Of a stretch of 5,575 bases of DNA, positions 1 to 5,511 are shown piece after piece. The position numbers and the translations under genes are program-made. Position 1 is the stretch's first letter. Every line of letters begins with the position of its first letter. The notes beneath the pieces are model-generated. The model had not been told where the DNA came from and made no database searches. It saw nothing but the letters and a program-made list of their open reading frames with translations. The stretch spans positions 1 through 5,575 of the forward strand of contig DASVWG010000438.1 in assembly GCA_036389695.1 (NCBI GenBank), written 5' to 3'. The DNA comes from JALZHR01 sp036389695 (GTDB lineage: Bacteria > Acidobacteriota > Blastocatellia > Pyrinomonadales > Pyrinomonadaceae).

Positions 1-273
1 CTTCAACGGCTCGACGGTTATCGGCGCGTCAATCGAGAGCGTATTCATCCGCGTCATACACATCAGTTTCGGCATCCCGTTGATTTCCGCCGAGCACGAG
101 CCGCATTTGCCCGCCTTGCAGTTCCAGCGGCAGGCTAAATCGCCGGCTTGCTCGCCCTGAATTTGCAGAACGGCGTCGAGCACGACCATTCCCTCGGAAA
201 CCTCGGTTTCGTAAGATTTAAACTCGCCGCCTTCGCTCGTGCCGCGCCAGATTTTAAACGTCGCTTTTGCCAT
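1..273 (-). CDS. sdhB: Succinate dehydrogenase iron-sulfur subunit, N-terminal part (runs off the window)
   Basis: This is the electron-transfer subunit of respiratory complex II, on the cytoplasmic face, carrying electrons from the FAD of SdhA to the membrane anchor. Only the first 91 codons are present; a full protein of this family is about 240-250 residues, so the [4Fe-4S] and [3Fe-4S] ligands lie outside the window. The ferredoxin-like [2Fe-2S] ligands are visible as C52, C57, C60 and C72, with the spacing C-x4-C-x2-C-x11-C known from SdhB/FrdB, inside the stretch CRWNCKAGKCGSCSAEING. The wording around these cysteines (RWNCKAGKCGSC, then LMCMTRM) is that of the mycobacterial Sdh1-type SdhB rather than the E. 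coli type. The start at 273 is supported by a strong Shine-Dalgarno, AGGAAGGG at 280-287. That site overlaps the stop codon of the upstream DUF5615 gene (286-288), so translation is probably coupled. Identity is very secure. Confidence 0.95.
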   Translation of the reverse strand, partial: MAKATFKIWRGTSEGGEFKSYETEVSEGMVVLDAVLQIQGEQAGDLACRWNCKAGKCGSCSAEINGMPKLMCMTRMNTLSIDAPITVEPLK

Positions 274-279
274 CTAAAG

Positions 280-287
280 CCCTTCCT
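280..287 (-). promoter_or_regulatory. Ribosome binding site of sdhB, overlapping the upstream stop codon
   Basis: AGGAAGGG on the minus strand ends 6 nt before the sdhB ATG. Its first bases are shared with the TAG stop of the DUF5615 gene (286-288). It is the clearest translation signal in the operon together with that of sdhC, and it fixes the sdhB start. The arrangement implies that sdhB is translated from the same message as the small gene pair. Confidence 0.75.
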
Positions 288-636
288 AATGTTCTAAGTT
301 TGAGTCCAATTCTACTTTTTCTATCAAATAAAGTTTTCCCTTTTCATATTTGTCGACTTGCTCTTTGAATTTTGGCAAAAACTCGAGCATAAAATCGACT
401 TTGCTTTTTTCAACATCAAACACGACAACGGCAATTTTATAATTACTTATATTTTGCTGATGCGCTATGTTCTTATCTATCGTCAGTAAAACATCGAAAT
501 TCTCTTTAATTGCCTCGGTCATTAGACGACCGTTTTTCAATCCGCTCCAGTTCATTTCGACTACAGTTTTAACTTCAAATTCGGTTAAATGCCGCTTCAA
601 TTTTCCGGTTACACATTCATCAAGCAAAATTTTCAT
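286..636 (-). CDS. DUF5615 PIN-like protein, putative toxin (ribonuclease) of a VapBC-like pair
   Basis: A 116-residue protein of the DUF5615 PIN-like family. These are predicted metal-dependent nucleases, usually found next to DUF433 partners and regarded by comparative genomics as toxin candidates; activity is not shown by sequence alone. Visible family marks are the N-terminal strand MKILLDECV with acidic D6 and E7, the GLKNG turn at 32-36, and the strand-plus-acid VLLTIDKNI at 49-57, where D54 is the expected metal-binding aspartate. The first 80 residues match the family fold; the lysine- and glutamate-rich C-terminal tail is less characteristic. The start at 636 lies inside the end of the DUF433 gene (17-bp overlap), typical of a toxin-antitoxin pair with the antitoxin first. 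Its stop overlaps the ribosome binding site of sdhB. The gene is clearly AT-rich compared with the sdh genes: hand count is 18 of 60 bases GC at 301-360. Confidence 0.85.
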   Translation of the reverse strand: MKILLDECVTGKLKRHLTEFEVKTVVEMNWSGLKNGRLMTEAIKENFDVLLTIDKNIAHQQNISNYKIAVVVFDVEKSKVDFMLEFLPKFKEQVDKYEKGKLYLIEKVELDSNLEH

Positions 637-847
637 TAAGAATTTCGGTAGATTTAATCATTATTTGTTCGGAAAATTTCAATAATTTGACGACTTGCTC
701 TCGCTTGACCGAAGGAAAATCATCCAGGAATTCATCTATCGTTTCGCCCGTTTCCAGATAATCGAACAAGTTTTTGATAGGAACTCGCGTGCCGTTAAAT
801 ACAGGCGTTCCGCCCAAAATCTCTTTATCTATGTTAATAACTTTCAT
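620..847 (-). CDS. DUF433 family protein, putative antitoxin partner
   Basis: A 75-residue protein of the DUF433 family, small helix-turn-helix-like proteins that typically stand just upstream of a DUF5615 PIN-like gene and are thought to be the antitoxin. The diagnostic motif is GGTPVFNGTRVPI at residues 12-24, followed by the usual arrangement of a helix (LFDYLETGETIDEFLDDFP) and the EQVVKLLKFSEQ helix. Length fits the family. The start at 847 is the only sensible one, since the family begins near this residue, but there is no convincing Shine-Dalgarno. A CATAAT box ends 6 nt before the ATG, so a leaderless transcript is conceivable. It lies 50 bp after the sdhA stop in the same orientation and overlaps its partner by 17 bp. 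Its base composition is AT-rich like its partner and unlike sdhA, suggesting that the pair was acquired together. Neutralisation of the neighbour is inferred from the family, not seen. Confidence 0.85.
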   Translation of the reverse strand: MKVINIDKEILGGTPVFNGTRVPIKNLFDYLETGETIDEFLDDFPSVKREQVVKLLKFSEQIMIKSTEILNENFA

Positions 848-853
848 AGCCTG

Positions 854-881
854 ATTATGACATAGAAAGGATAAATTTCAG
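854..881 (-). promoter_or_regulatory. Weak candidate promoter for the DUF433/DUF5615 pair
   Basis: On the minus strand a CATAAT box (854-859, 5 of 6 matches to TATAAT) is preceded by a 16-nt spacer and CTGAAA (876-881, 4 of 6 matches to TTGACA). Transcription would begin at about the A of the ATG at 847, giving a leaderless message, which agrees with the missing Shine-Dalgarno. The gap is only 50 bp and AT-rich sequence yields such matches by chance, so this is tentative. Confidence 0.2.
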
Positions 882-897
882 CCTGCAAATTAAACCT

Positions 898-2709
898 CTA
901 ACCCATCTCTTCGATAATCTGTTTCAAGTCTTCCGGCATTTCGGGAATCGGCACGCGCGCAATTTGCATCGCGCCGTCCGCGCCTTTTTTAATCGTGAAA
1001 TTGACTTTGCCGAATTCCGCGACTTTTGCCGGATAATCTTCGCGAAACTGCCCGCCGCGAGATTCTTTGCGCTCGATGGCGGCGAGCGTAATCGCTTCGG
1101 AAACGTTCAGCAAATTATGCAAATCCAGCGCCGTGTGCCAGCTCGGGTTAAAATCTATATTGCCGGTCAAGCTGATTTTTTCGCGGCGCGCGCGAAGCTC
1201 TTTAATTCCGACTAAAGCCTGCTGCATTTCGTCTTCGGTTCGCACGATGCCGACCAAATCCTGCATCATATCCTGCAAATCGTGCTGAATCTGAAAGGGA
1301 TTTTCGCCGTTTGTTCTGCCAAAAGCTTCCAAAGACCAGCGAGCGGTTTTTTCAATCTGCTCATTTTCGATATTTCCGAAATCAACACCTTGCGCGAATT
1401 TCGCCGCGTATTCTCCGGCGCGTTTGCCGAAGACGAGCAAATCCGACAGCGAGTTTCCGCCCAGACGATTCGCGCCGTTGATTCCGGCGGCGCATTCTCC
1501 GGCGGCGAAAAGTCCCGGTACGGTCGACTCTTGCGTGTCGGCATCGACGCGCACGCCGCCCATGATGTAATGCGTCGTCGGTCCGACTTCCATCGGCGTC
1601 GTCGTAATATCCAAATCGGCGAGCTGTTTGAACTGGTGATACATGCTCGGCAGCTTTTTCCTGATGTGTTCCGGCGCGTTTGAAATTTTCTCTTTAATCC
1701 ACGCGATGTCGAGATAAACGCCGCCGTTCGGCGTGCCGCGTCCGGCTTTGACTTCGCGGACGATGCAGCGCGCGACGTGGTCGCGCGTCAATAATTCGGG
1801 CGGGCGGCGCGCGTTTTTGTCGCCCTGCGTATAGCGCCAGCCTTCTTCGGGCGTGTCGGCGGTCTGGTCTTTGTAGTTGTCCGGAATGTCGTCGAACATA
1901 AAGCGGCGACCTTCCGAATTTTTCAAAATTCCGCCTTCGCCGCGCACGCCTTCGGTGACCAAAATTCCGCGAACCGACGGCGGGTAAACCATTCCGGTCG
2001 GGTGAAATTGGATGAATTCCATATCAATCAATTCCGCGCCCGCGTCGTAAGCGAGCGAGTGACCGTCGCCCGTTCCTTCCCAACTGTTGCTCGTGATTTT
2101 ATACGCGCGCCCGATTCCGCCGGTCGCTAAAATGACGGCTTTCGCCTTGAAAATCCGAAAGCGTCCGTGCTCGCGCTCGTAGGCAAAAGCGCCGACGACG
2201 CGCTCGCCGTCTTTCAGAAGCGAAATCACGGTCACTTCCATATAAACTTCGATGCCCTGATGAATGCCGTGGTCTTGCAGCGTGCGAATCATTTCCAGAC
2301 CCGTCCGGTCGCCGACGTGCGCCAGACGCGGATATTTGTGCCCGCCGAAATTTCTTTGCAGAATGCGTCCGTCTTTGGTTCTGTCGAAAACCGCGCCCCA
2401 GGCTTCGAGCTCGCGCACGCGGTCGGGCGCTTCTTTGGCGTGAAGCTCTGCCATGCGCCAGTTGTTGACGTATTGACCGCCGCGCATCGTGTCGGAAAAA
2501 TGGACTTTCCAGTTGTCGCGGTCGTCCACATTCGCCATCGCCGCCGCCATTCCGCCTTCCGCCATCACGGTATGCGCTTTTCCGAGCAGCGATTTGCAGA
2601 CCAAGCCGACCGAAACGCCTGCCGACGAGGCTTCAATCGCCGCGCGAAGCCCCGCGCCGCCCGCGCCGATGACGAGCACATCGTGTTCAAATGTTTGATA
2701 TTCAGCCAT
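898..2709 (-). CDS. sdhA: Succinate dehydrogenase flavoprotein subunit
   Basis: Catalytic subunit of complex II: oxidises succinate to fumarate on the cytoplasmic side and hands electrons to SdhB, linking the TCA cycle to the quinone pool. The 603 residues are a complete family length. In order: the FAD-binding Rossmann motif VIGAGGAGLRAA (13-24); H46 in KAHTVMAEGG, the expected site of covalent FAD attachment; the ATGG second FAD motif (195-198); the active-site HPTG (236-239) and TEGVRGEGG (252-260); R309 of the RDHVAR motif, corresponding to the catalytic arginine; H380 in HYIMGG; and R415 in NGANRLGGNSLSD (411-423). The C-terminal helical domain carries ESRGGQFREDYP, near residue 555. All active-site residues I can place are present, so the enzyme should be functional. 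The start at 2709 is right for the family, but no Shine-Dalgarno precedes it; the base of a long inverted repeat ends 6 nt upstream. It lies between sdhC and the DUF433 gene, all in one orientation. Confidence 0.98.
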   Translation of the reverse strand: MAEYQTFEHDVLVIGAGGAGLRAAIEASSAGVSVGLVCKSLLGKAHTVMAEGGMAAAMANVDDRDNWKVHFSDTMRGGQYVNNWRMAELHAKEAPDRVRELEAWGAVFDRTKDGRILQRNFGGHKYPRLAHVGDRTGLEMIRTLQDHGIHQGIEVYMEVTVISLLKDGERVVGAFAYEREHGRFRIFKAKAVILATGGIGRAYKITSNSWEGTGDGHSLAYDAGAELIDMEFIQFHPTGMVYPPSVRGILVTEGVRGEGGILKNSEGRRFMFDDIPDNYKDQTADTPEEGWRYTQGDKNARRPPELLTRDHVARCIVREVKAGRGTPNGGVYLDIAWIKEKISNAPEHIRKKLPSMYHQFKQLADLDITTTPMEVGPTTHYIMGGVRVDADTQESTVPGLFAAGECAAGINGANRLGGNSLSDLLVFGKRAGEYAAKFAQGVDFGNIENEQIEKTARWSLEAFGRTNGENPFQIQHDLQDMMQDLVGIVRTEDEMQQALVGIKELRARREKISLTGNIDFNPSWHTALDLHNLLNVSEAITLAAIERKESRGGQFREDYPAKVAEFGKVNFTIKKGADGAMQIARVPIPEMPEDLKQIIEEMG

Positions 2710-2715
2710 AAAATA

Positions 2716-2795
2716 AGGGATGAAGGATGACGGATGAGGGATGAATAAGAGATGATTTCTTTTTATTCATCCCTCATCCCTCATCCTTCATCCCT
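2716..2795. repeat. Long inverted repeat built of the heptamer NGGATGA, between sdhC and sdhA
   Basis: Two 33-bp arms (2716-2748 and 2763-2795) are reverse complements with one mismatch (C2731 against a C on the other side), separated by a 14-nt loop. Each arm contains four consecutive copies of a 7-bp unit: the left arm reads GGGATGA, AGGATGA, CGGATGA, GGGATGA, then ATAA. The repeat directly abuts the sdhC stop codon (2796-2798) and ends 6 nt before the sdhA ATG, so it is nearly the whole 86-bp gap. In the message it would form a long hairpin immediately before the sdhA start. It is not followed by a proper T-run on the minus strand, so it is a poor intrinsic terminator. Heptamer tandem repeats (STRRs) are known from cyanobacteria; the palindromic arrangement here is a different layout, and its function is unknown. 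Confidence 0.95.
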
Positions 2796-3578
2796 CTAGA
2801 AGATTCTCAAATCGTGCCAGACGCCCATCGAAAGCATTCGCACGTAAAGGTCGGAAAAGCCGACGACAAAAAGGCTGCACCACGCGAAAATCATGTGACG
2901 TCGATTGAGCGCGCTGCAAGCGTTGTAAGCCGCGCATTGAATCGGTTTTTTTGACAGCTCGTCGCATCTGCCGCCGACCAGATGGCGCAAAGAATGACAG
3001 CTGAACGTGTAGCCCGCGAGAAAGAAAACATTGGCGCTCAGGATAATCGAGCCAAGCCCGATGCCGAAACCATTCTCAAACCAGAAAGCCTTCCACGCGT
3101 CATGCCCCAGGAAAATCAGAAACATCAGCGAGAGATAAAGAAAATAGCGATGAATGTTTTGCATCACAAGCGGAAATTTCCGCTCGCCGCGATAGCTGTG
3201 ACGCGGCTCGCCGACGGCGCACGACGGCGGGTCAGCCCAGAATGCTTTGTAATAAGCGCCGCGATAGTAATAACAGGTAAATCGAAATCCGGCGGGCGAC
3301 CAGAGAATTAAAAAGGCGGGCGAAAAAGGAATCCAGGCGGGAATCCACGCCGGTTTCGCGCCGAACATCGCGTGCGGCGTCGCCCCGAAAATTTCGGGCG
3401 AATAAAACGGCGAGAGATAATTTCCGAACGCATAATGCTCGCCCTGAAACGCCGCCCACGTCGAATAAATGATAAAAGTCGACAACGCCAGAAAAACCAC
3501 TATCGGATACGCCCACCACGCGCCGCGACGCATGGTTTGCCCGAACGAACGTCTTATCGGAAGACTTGCGGAAGCCAT
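2796..3578 (-). CDS. sdhC: Succinate dehydrogenase membrane anchor subunit, mycobacterial Sdh1 (type F) kind
   Basis: A 260-residue integral membrane protein that anchors SdhA/SdhB and reduces quinone. About five hydrophobic helices can be seen: near 21-42, 84-100 (short), 138-158, 172-194 and 228-250. It lacks the short three-helix SdhC/SdhD form; a single large five-helix anchor encoded before sdhA and sdhB is the layout of mycobacterial Sdh1. In that enzyme the anchor holds a Rieske-type [2Fe-2S] cluster inside the membrane, with His ligands needed for quinone reduction. Candidate ligands are C102 (FTCYYYR), C120 (DPPSCAVGEP), H143 (QNIHRYF), C194, H195 and H199 (SCHSLRHLVGG) and H228 (RRHMIFAW); which four bind the cluster I cannot assign. 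No typical haem-binding anchor pattern was recognised. The start at 3578 has GGAGGT at 3593-3598, 14 nt upstream, a rather long spacing. It is the first gene of the sdh cluster, followed by the heptamer palindrome. Confidence 0.9.
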   Translation of the reverse strand: MASASLPIRRSFGQTMRRGAWWAYPIVVFLALSTFIIYSTWAAFQGEHYAFGNYLSPFYSPEIFGATPHAMFGAKPAWIPAWIPFSPAFLILWSPAGFRFTCYYYRGAYYKAFWADPPSCAVGEPRHSYRGERKFPLVMQNIHRYFLYLSLMFLIFLGHDAWKAFWFENGFGIGLGSIILSANVFFLAGYTFSCHSLRHLVGGRCDELSKKPIQCAAYNACSALNRRHMIFAWCSLFVVGFSDLYVRMLSMGVWHDLRIF

Positions 3579-3592
3579 AGTATTTCGTTAAT

Positions 3593-3598
3593 ACCTCC
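3593..3598 (-). promoter_or_regulatory. Shine-Dalgarno of sdhC with long spacing
   Basis: GGAGGT on the minus strand is a full-strength Shine-Dalgarno core, but 14 nt separate it from the ATG at 3578, more than the usual 5-10. No in-frame alternative start codon lies between the two, so the annotated start is kept. Confidence 0.55.
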
Positions 3599-3713
3599 AG
3601 CGCAAATTACAAAGCACAGGCATCGGAACCTTCGGGAAAATACAGGGTCGGATAGATAAAGACAGCTATCTCGCTCGCTTTTCAATTTTTTAGTTTCCGG
3701 CGCGCCGCACTCG

Positions 3714-3741
3714 TTTATAAATTTAAATTGTTCTGATTCAA
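3714..3741 (-). promoter_or_regulatory. Candidate promoter of sdhC (proximal)
   Basis: On the minus strand TTGAAT (3736-3741) is followed by a 16-nt spacer and TATAAA (3714-3719, 5 of 6 matches to the -10 consensus). The transcript would begin near 3707 and leave a leader of about 130 nt before sdhC. The surroundings are AT-rich, so a chance match is possible. Confidence 0.35.
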
Positions 3742-3761
3742 TTACCGGTTAGTTCCGCACA

Positions 3762-3790
3762 TTTTTACGCCAAATTCTGTTGTAAGTCAA
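3762..3790 (-). promoter_or_regulatory. Candidate promoter of sdhC (distal)
   Basis: On the minus strand TTGACT (3785-3790, 5 of 6 matches to the -35 consensus) is followed by an ideal 17-nt spacer and TAAAAA (3762-3767, 4 of 6 matches to the -10). The leader to sdhC would be about 175-180 nt. The -35 is better and the -10 worse than in the proximal candidate; one, both or neither may be used. Confidence 0.3.
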
Positions 3791-3943
3791 GTTATGACAA
3801 TAATATACTCGCCTGACTTCGTCGGTTCCGGGTAAATGATGCAACTCTACTAACTTTAATTCATTCGCGCGAAAAATAAAATACTTTTTATCGTAAAAGC
3901 CGCAAAGAAAGTTTTGGAATCGCCTGCCAGAAAAGATGTCGCG

Positions 3944-3987
3944 CTAAAAAAGAAATGTAGGGGCAGGCACGCGGGCGTGCCCCTACA
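3944..3987 (-). terminator. Probable intrinsic terminator of the RNB ribonuclease gene
   Basis: The outer arms TGTAGGGG (3956-3963) and CCCCTACA (3980-3987) pair perfectly. Inside them CACGC (3968-3972) pairs with GCGTG (3975-3979) across a GG loop, leaving a 4-nt bulge on one side. On the minus strand the hairpin is followed by CATTTCTTTTTT, and it begins 23 nt after the ribonuclease stop codon, as expected for a rho-independent terminator. The GTAGGGGC...GCCCCTAC design also resembles dispersed hairpin repeats found in many bacterial genomes, so the terminator may be a recruited repeat copy. Confidence 0.65.
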
Positions 3988-4010
3988 AATTTATTTACGA
4001 TTTTAATTGT

Positions 4011-5498
4011 TTAATTCGGTTCGTCTTCGGCGACAAGCGCAAAATCTATAAAACCGCGTTCCGGCTCGGTTTTAAGCAGGCGCACAATTACTTTTTCGCC
4101 GACCTGCAAACCCGCTTCGCCTTTCACGATGCGACCGTCAACCGGCGGAATCGTTATTCGCGCAAACGTTCCTCCGGCGGTGATGCCTGTCACGATGGCT
4201 TCAAAAGTTTCGCCGACGTGCGACGCCATGACGCTGGCGGCAATCGTCTTGCGCATTCGCCTCTCGATTTTGCGCGAGGCGCTTTCGCGCTCGTTGCAAT
4301 GCGCGGCGATTTCGCTTAATTCTTCAAAAGTATACGGCGAAGGCTCGCCGGAAAGCGTCGCCTTGACAAGGCGCTGGACGATTAAATCGGCGTAGCGGCG
4401 ATTCGGCGCGGTCGAATGCGTGTAATCGGAAACGGCGAGACCGAAATGACCGTCTGCCTGCGCGCCTCCGGCGTCCTGCACGACGTATTCGCTGGCGCCG
4501 AGCAGTTTGATAATCGACAGCGAAAGATCCGGATAATGCTCCGCGTCAGCCGCTTTGCGCCGCGCCAGAAATTCGGCAAGCGCGAAGGAATCGGGTTTTT
4601 CCGGCAAATCTTCGCCCAGAGCGCGCGCGATTTCGACGATGCGATTCCATCTTTCCGGCGTTCGGACGACGCGGCGCAGCGAAACGGCGGTTTGTTTTTC
4701 CAGAAACTCCGCCATTCGGACGTTTGCCGTCACCATAAAGTTTTCGATGATGTCGCGGGCGACGCTGCGTTTCTCCGTCTGCAAACCGGTGATTTTATCG
4801 TTTTCAAAAACAGGCTTGGCTTCGACCGTTTCAAATTCGAGCGCGCCGTTTTGTTTTCTGAATTGGCGCAGGCGCTGTGCCGCTTCCTTTTGAAGAAGAA
4901 TCTGCGCTTCCATTTCCGAAATTTGAGCGACTGCTTCGGGAAGCGCGCCGTTTCCCTCAAGCCAGGCGCCGATTTCTTCATAAGAAAGCTTCGCGTAATT
5001 ATGCACCAAAGCGCGAAAAATGCTCGCCGTTTCGACCTCGCCGTTTTGGCTGATAATTATCTCCGTCACGACGGCGAGACGGTCTGAGCCTTCGCGCAAA
5101 GAAGTCAAATCGTTTGAAAGGCGTTCGGGCAGCATAGGAAAAACGTGGCTGCCCGTATAAATCGAAATCGTATTTTCGGCGGCGAAAGCATCAATCAATG
5201 AACCTTTCGGCGCAAATTCGTCAACGTCGGCGATTCCGACCAGCAGGCGAATGTCGCCGCCCGGCAATTTTTCGGCGTACTCCACCTGGTCAAGGTCTTG
5301 CGACGAGGCGTTATCTATCGAAGACCAAAGCAGTGCGCGCAAATCTTCTACGGACGAAGCAGCGGCAGAAATTACCTGTCGCTCGTCGAGCGCCTGCGCC
5401 GATTCCGTCACCGGCGGCGGAAAATCCGGCGTGAAGCCTTCTTCAATCAGAGCTTTGCGCGCCAGTGCCGTTAGCTCAAAAGTCGTTAGCTGTTTCAT
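4011..5498 (-). CDS. RNB-domain exoribonuclease (RNase II/R superfamily), short form
   Basis: A 495-residue RNase II/R-family protein, expected to degrade single-stranded RNA 3' to 5' with Mg2+ in the cytoplasm. It is shorter than E. coli RNase II (about 640) and RNase R (about 810). Only about 50 residues precede the catalytic domain, and I see no cold-shock RNA-binding domains there. The RNB domain spans about 52-380: metal-site motif IDNASSQDLDQ (61-71), LLVGIADVDEFAPKGSLID, FPMLPERLSND (120-130), the IIENFMVTAN helix (250-259), and the C-terminal signature YTHSTAPNRRYADL (359-372), equivalent to the TSPIRRYPD motif. A basic helical stretch and an S1-like beta domain (about 428-488) follow. 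The usual fourth aspartate of the DxDD motif is Q71; D62, D68 and D70 remain. I recall DLDQ in related short RNB proteins, so this may be a subfamily trait. No Shine-Dalgarno precedes the start at 5498. No rnb or rnr symbol is given because the architecture fits neither. Confidence 0.9.
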   Translation of the reverse strand: MKQLTTFELTALARKALIEEGFTPDFPPPVTESAQALDERQVISAAASSVEDLRALLWSSIDNASSQDLDQVEYAEKLPGGDIRLLVGIADVDEFAPKGSLIDAFAAENTISIYTGSHVFPMLPERLSNDLTSLREGSDRLAVVTEIIISQNGEVETASIFRALVHNYAKLSYEEIGAWLEGNGALPEAVAQISEMEAQILLQKEAAQRLRQFRKQNGALEFETVEAKPVFENDKITGLQTEKRSVARDIIENFMVTANVRMAEFLEKQTAVSLRRVVRTPERWNRIVEIARALGEDLPEKPDSFALAEFLARRKAADAEHYPDLSLSIIKLLGASEYVVQDAGGAQADGHFGLAVSDYTHSTAPNRRYADLIVQRLVKATLSGEPSPYTFEELSEIAAHCNERESASRKIERRMRKTIAASVMASHVGETFEAIVTGITAGGTFARITIPPVDGRIVKGEAGLQVGEKVIVRLLKTEPERGFIDFALVAEDEPN

Positions 5499-5511
5499 TT
5501 ATATAGAACTG

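Larger units (their letters stand above)
3579..4010. other. Intergenic region between the ribonuclease gene and sdhC
   Basis: This 432-bp gap holds no convincing gene. Its right end (3944-3987) is the hairpin and T-rich run that probably ends the ribonuclease transcript. The middle and left contain two candidate promoters facing sdhC and the sdhC Shine-Dalgarno. A minus-strand frame is open from 3943 to the TAA at 3749-3751 (64 codons) but has no ATG and uses AGG and CGA arginine codons, which I did not notice in the neighbouring genes; it may be chance or a gene remnant. I see no tRNA or recognisable riboswitch. Confidence 0.6.

Noticed and set aside
2167..2730. A 187-codon open frame on the plus strand opposite sdhA
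   Set aside because: It is antisense to the FAD-binding part of sdhA and runs into the heptamer repeat; no domain is visible and the composition is that of a shadow frame.
2716..2795. Reading the heptamer palindrome as an intrinsic terminator or a CRISPR array
   Set aside because: There is no T-run after the stem in either useful direction, sdhA starts 6 nt later, and the 7-bp units have no spacers.
2982..3311. Plus-strand open frames opposite sdhC
   Set aside because: The minus-strand frame gives a coherent five-helix protein with conserved Cys and His; the opposite frames give charged sequence without any motif.
3780..3809. A plus-strand promoter (TTGTAA with TAATAT or TATACT)
   Set aside because: The spacing is 15 or 18 nt with weak boxes, and there is no plus-strand gene downstream for it to serve.
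4416..5087. A 223-codon open frame on the plus strand opposite the ribonuclease gene
   Set aside because: It lies wholly antisense to a clear RNB-domain protein, and its translation (arginine- and phenylalanine-rich, no recognisable motif) is what the reverse of a GC-rich gene gives.
5499..5507. TATATAA just before the ribonuclease ATG as a -10 box
   Set aside because: It touches the start codon, so transcription would begin inside the gene; more likely it is simple AT-rich leader sequence.
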